Source: Vreelandella zhanjiangensis DSM 21076
Lineage (GTDB): Bacteria; Pseudomonadota; Gammaproteobacteria; Pseudomonadales; Halomonadaceae
Assembly (NCBI RefSeq): GCF_000377665.1
Contig: NZ_KB898654.1
Span: 1 to 64,000, forward strand
Direction: 5' to 3'
Length of the DNA stretch: 64,000 nt
Of the stretch, positions 59,283 through 64,000 are shown one piece after another; position 1 is the stretch's first letter, and each line of letters starts with the position of its first letter. Position numbers and translations under genes: made by a program. A model generated the notes under the pieces. It saw nothing but the letters and a program-made list of their open reading frames with translations, was not told where the DNA came from and made no database searches.

Positions 59283-59311
59283 AGTTTTGAACAACTCAGT
59301 TTTAACAATTG
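59283..59311. repeat. 14-15-bp tandem duplication upstream of the hemerythrin
   Basis: AGTTTTGAACAACTC (59283-59297) is followed by AGTTTTAACAATTG (59298-59311), two imperfect copies 32 bp before the ATG. Confidence 0.55.
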
Positions 59312-59342
59312 ATTAAGCCGCAAACGACAAGGAATTCGTCCA

Positions 59343-59783
59343 ATGACTATTTTTGAAGCGCTACGTAAAGACCATGACCTGCAACGTGATCTGATGGAAC
59401 GTCTGGTCAATACCCACGGCGACAGTGAAGAGCGCGATACGCTTTATCAGCAGGTTAAGCATGAACTACAGCATCACGCTATCGCTGAAGAGCGCGCCTT
59501 TTACATTCCGCTGATGGAATTGGACTTAACCCAGGAAAAAGCCCGCCACAGCGTCGCCGAGCACCATGAAATCGACGAGCTTCTTGAGCAACTGGATAGC
59601 ACCGACTATAGCGCGTCAAGCTGGCTGACCTATGCCAAGCAGCTACAGCATCTGGTAACTCATCACCTGGATGAAGAAGAGCAGGAAGTTTTCCAGCTGG
59701 CAGGTCGTGGCCTGAAAGCGCCCCAAAAAACCTCGCTTGCCGGTGAGTACGAAGAAGAAATGCAGCGTCTGCGCGAGGCGTAA
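59343..59783 (+). CDS. Hemerythrin HHE-domain protein
   Basis: The 146-residue helical protein has HDLQRDLMERL, HELQHHAIAEERAFYIPL, EHHEIDELLEQL and HHLDEEEQEVFQ, the His/Glu pattern of an HHE hemerythrin four-helix bundle for a di-iron site. It may store O2 or sense iron, oxygen or NO. AAGGAA precedes the ATG. Confidence 0.93.
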   Translation: MTIFEALRKDHDLQRDLMERLVNTHGDSEERDTLYQQVKHELQHHAIAEERAFYIPLMELDLTQEKARHSVAEHHEIDELLEQLDSTDYSASSWLTYAKQLQHLVTHHLDEEEQEVFQLAGRGLKAPQKTSLAGEYEEEMQRLREA

Positions 59784-59816
59784 GCTGAACCGAGACGTTA
59801 GCCTACTGCCCTTGTT

Positions 59817-59843
59817 AAACGCTCGCCTTTTGGCGAGCGTTTT
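59817..59843 (+). terminator. Terminator after the hemerythrin gene
   Basis: Stem AAACGCTCGCC / GGCGAGCGTTT with loop TTTT, then T. Confidence 0.9.
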
Positions 59844-59964
59844 AGGTTATCGTCTTACACGAGGGCACCCGCCATTTTCATAACCACGACGCCAATACTT
59901 GCTCCCACTCTTGGGCATGTTAAACATGACAGGTGAACTTTTAACTAATAACAAGAGGCTGATA

Positions 59965-60951
59965 ATGCTGGATCACTGGCTTGACTGGACCCTGGATGAC
60001 CGTCTGCCCACACAGCGAAGCGGCCGATTTGCCAGTGGCTCTTATACGTTTCACGCCCTTGGGGTGATGGAGCTTACCCCGAAGACGCCTCAACCCGATG
60101 CCCACTGCTGTATTTTTTCAGCCGCCATTCACGGCAATGAAACGGCCCCGGTCGAGCTGATCGGTGCTTGGTTGAGCGCTCTGGAAGCCGGAGTTATCAC
60201 GCTGGGAGCGCCGGTACTGGTGATTCTGGGCAATATCCCCGCCCTGCGCGTCCAGCAGCGCTTTATCGACACCAACCTTAACCGGCTCTTTAACCGCGAT
60301 TTAAGCGACAGCGGTGCAGAACCTGACCGTGCCCGCGAACTGATGGCCGCCGTGGATAGGTTTTATGCAGCCCACGCCGAACGCCCCAAACTGCACTACG
60401 ATTTGCATACCGCGATTCGCGATAGCCTCTTTCCGCGCTTTGTAGTGGAACCGTTTTCACAAACGGCCACTACGTCAGATCAGTGGCATTGGCTTGCCGC
60501 GGCGGGCATGCAGGCGGTACTTCATCAACATCAGACAAGCTGGACCTTTTCTCACTATAGCAAGCACTATCATCAAGCCCAGGCGTTTACCTTTGAGCTG
60601 GGCCGGGTCGCTCCTTTCGGGCAAAATGATATGGCACCGCTTGCGCCCATGCAGGCACTGTTAACCGCACTGAGCCAAGGTCAGGCGCCCGCCCGGCAAG
60701 CCCCGGACAAGATGACGTTTTTCCAGGTCCAGCATGAACTTATGCGTCAGGCAGAAGATTTTACTCTTTACTTTGCAAGCGACACGCCCAACTTCAGCTG
60801 CTTCGAGCCGGGTACCCGTCTGGCGTGGGATAGCGTAGCGGGCGACTTCATCGTGGGTGACACACCGCTTTACGTTGTTTTCCCTAATGCTAATGTCGCT
60901 ATCGGCGCTCGGGCGGCGCTTTTAGTATCACCGTCCCAAGCGGTAAATTAA
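59965..60951 (+). CDS. astE: Succinylglutamate desuccinylase
   Basis: The protein of 328 residues starts at ATG 59965 after AGAGG. It has IHGNETAPVELIG (zinc His/Glu), DTNLNRLFNRDLSD and HYDLHTAIRDS of AstE. It releases glutamate and succinate in the last step of the arginine succinyltransferase pathway. It stands before a basic amino acid ABC transporter; the other ast genes are not in the window. Confidence 0.93.
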   Translation: MLDHWLDWTLDDRLPTQRSGRFASGSYTFHALGVMELTPKTPQPDAHCCIFSAAIHGNETAPVELIGAWLSALEAGVITLGAPVLVILGNIPALRVQQRFIDTNLNRLFNRDLSDSGAEPDRARELMAAVDRFYAAHAERPKLHYDLHTAIRDSLFPRFVVEPFSQTATTSDQWHWLAAAGMQAVLHQHQTSWTFSHYSKHYHQAQAFTFELGRVAPFGQNDMAPLAPMQALLTALSQGQAPARQAPDKMTFFQVQHELMRQAEDFTLYFASDTPNFSCFEPGTRLAWDSVAGDFIVGDTPLYVVFPNANVAIGARAALLVSPSQAVN

Positions 60952-61170
60952 TTGAAAAAAACATAAATAAATATTTAATAACAACTACATAGAGGCGAAT
61001 AAAAGCCATAGCGCGGATTACTTGCGGCAGACTCCCTACATTTATCGTATAAGGAAAGCACGCAATTTCCGCTGGGCCTGATAGAATCGCCACTTTTTTC
61101 GCGCCAGCCGCATTCGACAGCATACGCAAAATAAACGCGTTGCTACCGCGGCAACTTTGTACTGGAGCCT

Positions 61171-61941
61171 ATGTTTATGGCCGCTACTCCCCTGGAAGTG
61201 CGTAATATTAAAAAGCGCTTCGGCGATACAGAAGTTTTAAAAGGCCTCTCCCTTGAAGCTCAAAAAGGTGACGTGATCACGCTGATTGGCGCTTCAGGGT
61301 CAGGCAAGAGTACCTTTTTGCGTTGCATGAATCTGTTAGAGCAGCCCGATGAAGGCGAGATTATCCTTCACGGCGACCCAATCCGCTTTAAGCAAACCCG
61401 GCATGGGCGTGAACCTGCCGATTGGAAACAGGTCGTGCAAATGCGCGCCAAGCTTTCGATGGTGTTTCAAAACTTCAATCTTTGGGCGCATATGACGCTG
61501 CTTGAAAACATCATCGAAGCGCCGATTCATGTGTTAGGTATCTCCAAAAAAGACGCCATCGAGCAAGCCAACGCCCTGCTTGAACGCGTGGGATTAACCG
61601 CTCGCGCCAATGCCTACCCGGCACAAATGTCGGGCGGCCAACAGCAGCGCGGCGCTATTGCCCGGGCGCTGGCCATGAACCCGGAAGTCATGCTGTTTGA
61701 TGAACCGACCTCTGCGCTTGACCCTGAATTGGTCGGTGACGTGCTGAAAGTCATGCGCGATCTGGCCAATGAAGGGCGCACCATGGTGGTGGTCACGCAC
61801 GAGATGAGCTTTGCCCGGGATGTTTCAAGCCAAGTGATATACCTTCATCAAGGGCTGGTGGAAGAGGCCGGTACGCCTGACGAGGTATTGGGCAACCCGC
61901 AGTCGTCTCGGCTTAAACAGTTTCTTACCCCCCACTACTGA
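61171..61941 (+). CDS. Basic amino acid ABC transporter ATPase (HisP/ArtP/AotP type)
   Basis: The 256-residue protein has Walker [10 protein letters not shown], signature MSGGQQQRG, Walker [13 protein letters not shown] and the switch His in [12 protein letters not shown]. It matches ATPases of arginine/ornithine/histidine importers. GGAG stands before the ATG; a second ATG is two codons in. It heads the transporter genes. Confidence 0.95.
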   Translation: MFMAATPLEVRNIKKRFGDTEVLKGLSLEAQKGDVITLIGASGSGKSTFLRCMNLLEQPDEGEIILHGDPIRFKQTRHGREPADWKQVVQMRAKLSMVFQNFNLWAHMTLLENIIEAPIHVLGISKKDAIEQANALLERVGLTARANAYPAQMSGGQQQRGAIARALAMNPEVMLFDEPTSALDPELVGDVLKVMRDLANEGRTMVVVTHEMSFARDVSSQVIYLHQGLVEEAGTPDEVLGNPQSSRLKQFLTPHY

Positions 61942-61955
61942 TCTGCGAGGCTACC

Positions 61956-62657
61956 ATGCTGGATTTGCAAGGGTACGGCCCGCGTTTGATCGAAGGCGCT
62001 GGGGTTACCGTTCAACTAGCCGTTTTATCGCTCCTGTTAGCCGTTGCGCTAGGCCTGTTGACCGCCACGGCCAAGATGTCGCGTAACTGGTTTTTACATC
62101 GCACGGCCACGCTCTACACCACGCTCATTCGTGGTGTGCCTGACCTTGTGCTGATGATGCTGCTGTTTTACGGCGGCCAGATAGGCGTTAACGCCATTAG
62201 CGACATTCTTTATTACGATTTTGAGATTGATCTTTATATCAATTTCAACGCCTTCGCCGCAGGCGTGCTGACCATCGGGTTTATTTTCGGTGCCTATATG
62301 GGAGAAACCTTCCGCGGCGCCTTCATGGCAGTGGATAACGGACAGATAGAAGCAGGCAAAGCCTACGGCATGAGCAGCGGCCTGGTTTTCCGACGCATTC
62401 GGTTTCCGCAGATGATGCGCCATGCCCTGCCTGGGCTTTCCAACAACTGGATGGTCCTGCTGAAAACCACCGCGCTTGTGTCGGTGATCGGCCTGACCGA
62501 TATGGTTCGCGTGGCAGCAGAAGCCTCTCGCGCCACCCACGAGCCGTTTGTGTTTTTAATTCCTGTAGCGGTTGCCTACCTGTTGATTGCCAGCGTCTCC
62601 GAGTGGATTTTTGCCCGGCTACAAAAGCGCTACGACATCGGCTTCGGGGAGCATTGA
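61956..62657 (+). CDS. ABC transporter permease, HisQ/ArtQ type
   Basis: The 233-residue permease has five to six membrane helices and the EAA-like loop EAGKAYGMSSGLVFRRIRFPQ. It pairs with the following permease. The gap to the ATPase gene is 14 bp. Confidence 0.95.
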   Translation: MLDLQGYGPRLIEGAGVTVQLAVLSLLLAVALGLLTATAKMSRNWFLHRTATLYTTLIRGVPDLVLMMLLFYGGQIGVNAISDILYYDFEIDLYINFNAFAAGVLTIGFIFGAYMGETFRGAFMAVDNGQIEAGKAYGMSSGLVFRRIRFPQMMRHALPGLSNNWMVLLKTTALVSVIGLTDMVRVAAEASRATHEPFVFLIPVAVAYLLIASVSEWIFARLQKRYDIGFGEH

Positions 62658-62658
62658 A

Positions 62659-63390
62659 ATGCCAGATATTTCCGCTTGGTTCAACGATCTTTTGTCCGGC
62701 AATCTGATTTTTACGCCGACCACGCTGGGCTATTACTGGACAGGGCTTGTGACTACCTCACAGCTGGTGTTCCTGTCGTTGGTAATAGGGCTTGTAATGG
62801 CGGTACCGCTTGCCATCATGCGCAGCTCGCGGCGTAAATGGATCAGCCTGCCGGTGTATGTGTACACCTACGTGTTTCGCGGCACGCCGCTGCTGATCCA
62901 GCTATATATTATTTACTATGGCGTGGTGTTTTTTGACGGTATTCAGGAAAGCTTTTTCTGGCCGATTTTTCGCGAAGCGTTCTACCCCGCACTTATCGCC
63001 TTTACGCTCAATACCGCCGCCTACACGACCGAGATTTTCCGGGGCGCCATCAAGGCAACGTCCAAGGGCGAAATCGAAGCAGCGCGCGCTTACGGTATGT
63101 CTCAGGGGCTAATGATGCGGCGTATTATTATCCCCAGCGCCTTTCGCCGTGCCCTGCCCGCTTACGGCAATGAAGTAATTTTCATGCTGCACGCAAGCGC
63201 CATTGCCAGCGTAGTCACCCTGATGGACCTAACCGGTGCGGCCCGCTACGTCTATTCACGGTTTTATACGCCGTTTGAGCCATTCCTGTTCGTGGCATTG
63301 ATTTATCTTTGTCTTACGTTTGCCATCCTGTTCTTCTTTCGCTTTCTGGAAAAGAAATTGCTGGCTCATCTCAAGCCACAAACCCCTTGA
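62659..63390 (+). CDS. ABC transporter permease, HisM/ArtM type
   Basis: The protein of 243 residues starts at ATG 62659 after GGGGAG, one base past the previous stop; the open frame before it lies inside hisQ-like. It has RGTPLLIQLYIIYYG and EIEAARAYGMSQGLMMRRI, the second EAA loop. Confidence 0.95.
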   Translation: MPDISAWFNDLLSGNLIFTPTTLGYYWTGLVTTSQLVFLSLVIGLVMAVPLAIMRSSRRKWISLPVYVYTYVFRGTPLLIQLYIIYYGVVFFDGIQESFFWPIFREAFYPALIAFTLNTAAYTTEIFRGAIKATSKGEIEAARAYGMSQGLMMRRIIIPSAFRRALPAYGNEVIFMLHASAIASVVTLMDLTGAARYVYSRFYTPFEPFLFVALIYLCLTFAILFFFRFLEKKLLAHLKPQTP

Positions 63391-63522
63391 ACGATTAGGC
63401 TTAATGGCAAGCGTCAAACAAACGTTGGTTCACATAGCGCTTTTCTCTTTTCGCCAACCTCAACCTGGGTTACGTTAAAGAGGATCACCTTGTGTGAACC
63501 TGTTTTACAACGGAGTTTAATA

Positions 63523-64000
63523 ATGAAAAAACTGCTATCGGTTTCCTTGATCGGTTTGGCTGTGGCTGCGGCCTCCTCTGCACAGGCACGCGATTACGAT
63601 CACGTACGCATCGGCGTTGATGTTCCCTACGTTCCGATGGAATACCGCACCCCTGAAGGCGACCTGACCGGTTTCGATATTGACCTGGGCAACGCCATGT
63701 GTGAAGAAATCGGCGTTACCTGTGAATGGATCGAGCAGGAGTGGGACGGTATTATTCCGGGCCTTCTGTCACGCAACTATGATGCCGTCATGTCGTCCAT
63801 GACGATCAACGATGAGCGTCGTCAGCAGGTGCTGTTCTCCGACCCCTACATCACCATGCCGTCTGCCTGGTTTGCGCCAAGCAATCTGGATATCTCAGAA
63901 GCCAACGAAGAAACCCTTGAAGGGCTAACCATTGGTGTTCAGCGCGGTACGCTTCAGGACAACTACGTCACCGATAACTACAGCAGCGTCGCCGATATCA
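63523..64000 (+). CDS. Basic amino acid-binding periplasmic protein, partial
   Basis: An open frame from ATG 63523 leaves the window on the right; about 159 residues are visible. It has a signal peptide (KKLLSVSLIGLAVAAASSAQA) and HisJ/ArtJ-type SBP motifs (VDVPYVPMEYRTPEGDLTGFDIDLGNAM in pieces, WDGIIPGLLSRNYDAVMSSM, RRQQVLFSDPY). It should deliver arginine, ornithine or histidine to the permeases. The C-terminal part lies outside. Confidence 0.93.
   Translation, partial: MKKLLSVSLIGLAVAAASSAQARDYDHVRIGVDVPYVPMEYRTPEGDLTGFDIDLGNAMCEEIGVTCEWIEQEWDGIIPGLLSRNYDAVMSSMTINDERRQQVLFSDPYITMPSAWFAPSNLDISEANEETLEGLTIGVQRGTLQDNYVTDNYSSVADI

Noticed and set aside
62587..62658. Longer N-terminus for the second permease
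   Set aside because: The extension lies inside the first permease gene; ATG 62659 has a GGGGAG ribosome site and gives the usual length.

Overview
The window looks like a chromosomal segment of a Halomonas-type gammaproteobacterium (Halomonadaceae). The evidence is the gene content: a complete seven-gene Mrp Na+/H+ antiporter, a LapBCE-type adhesin secretion system, HiPIP, PhaR, EttA, the YeaG/YeaH/SpoVR stress module, Cry-DASH and a short LOV protein. No insertion sequence, prophage, CRISPR array or plasmid function was found, so this is mostly core genome.

Layout. 1-6705: the N-terminus of a giant LapA/BapA-like surface adhesin (it runs off the left edge in an Asp-Ala repeat), preceded on the same strand by a LuxR-type regulator, the membrane-fusion protein, the ABC transporter and the TolC-like pore of its type I secretion system. 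6949-12567: DMT and MFS transporters, a SelW-like protein, a short LOV photoreceptor, a PA3496-like protein, EttA and a tiny DUF1328 membrane protein. 12780-21294: a Coq7 homologue that lacks key di-iron ligands, a HIT protein, phosphoribulokinase, a thioesterase, PurD, PhaR, RsmE, a retropepsin-like protein, a lytic transglycosylase and Cry-DASH. 21644-27519: mrpA to mrpG. 27826-37469: ferrochelatase, small DUF proteins, then dnaB-rplI-DUF2232-rpsR-rpsF and rlmB-rnr. 37715-38084: three tRNA-Leu(CAG) genes. 38299-46516: nuclease, AsnC-like sensor domain, HiPIP, the SpoVR/YeaH/YeaG operon and threonine aldolase. 46678-59783: metabolic genes, among them FadH, a GNAT-nitrilase fusion, an alkyltransferase-like protein, AzoR, an AGCS symporter, a DmlR/DmlA-like pair, a gluconolactonase-like protein, WrbA and a hemerythrin. 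59965-64000: AstE followed by a basic amino acid ABC transporter whose binding protein runs off the right edge.

How genes work together. The left end is a biofilm adhesion unit: the adhesin carries a retention module and a TAAG site like the one cut by LapG, and LapE/LapB/LapC would export it. Mrp is the main sodium and pH homeostasis system. AstE beside an arginine/ornithine/histidine-type ABC transporter suggests uptake coupled to arginine succinyltransferase catabolism.

The most unusual observations are (1) the Coq7 homologue, in which three of six expected iron ligands are replaced (S62, A92, Q144), and (2) a recurring pattern of short imperfect tandem arrays (units of 11-16 bp, two to six copies) in at least eight intergenic junctions, three of them spanning a stop codon. 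I found no clear, wholly new multi-gene system. Identifications come from reading the sequence; no database search was run.
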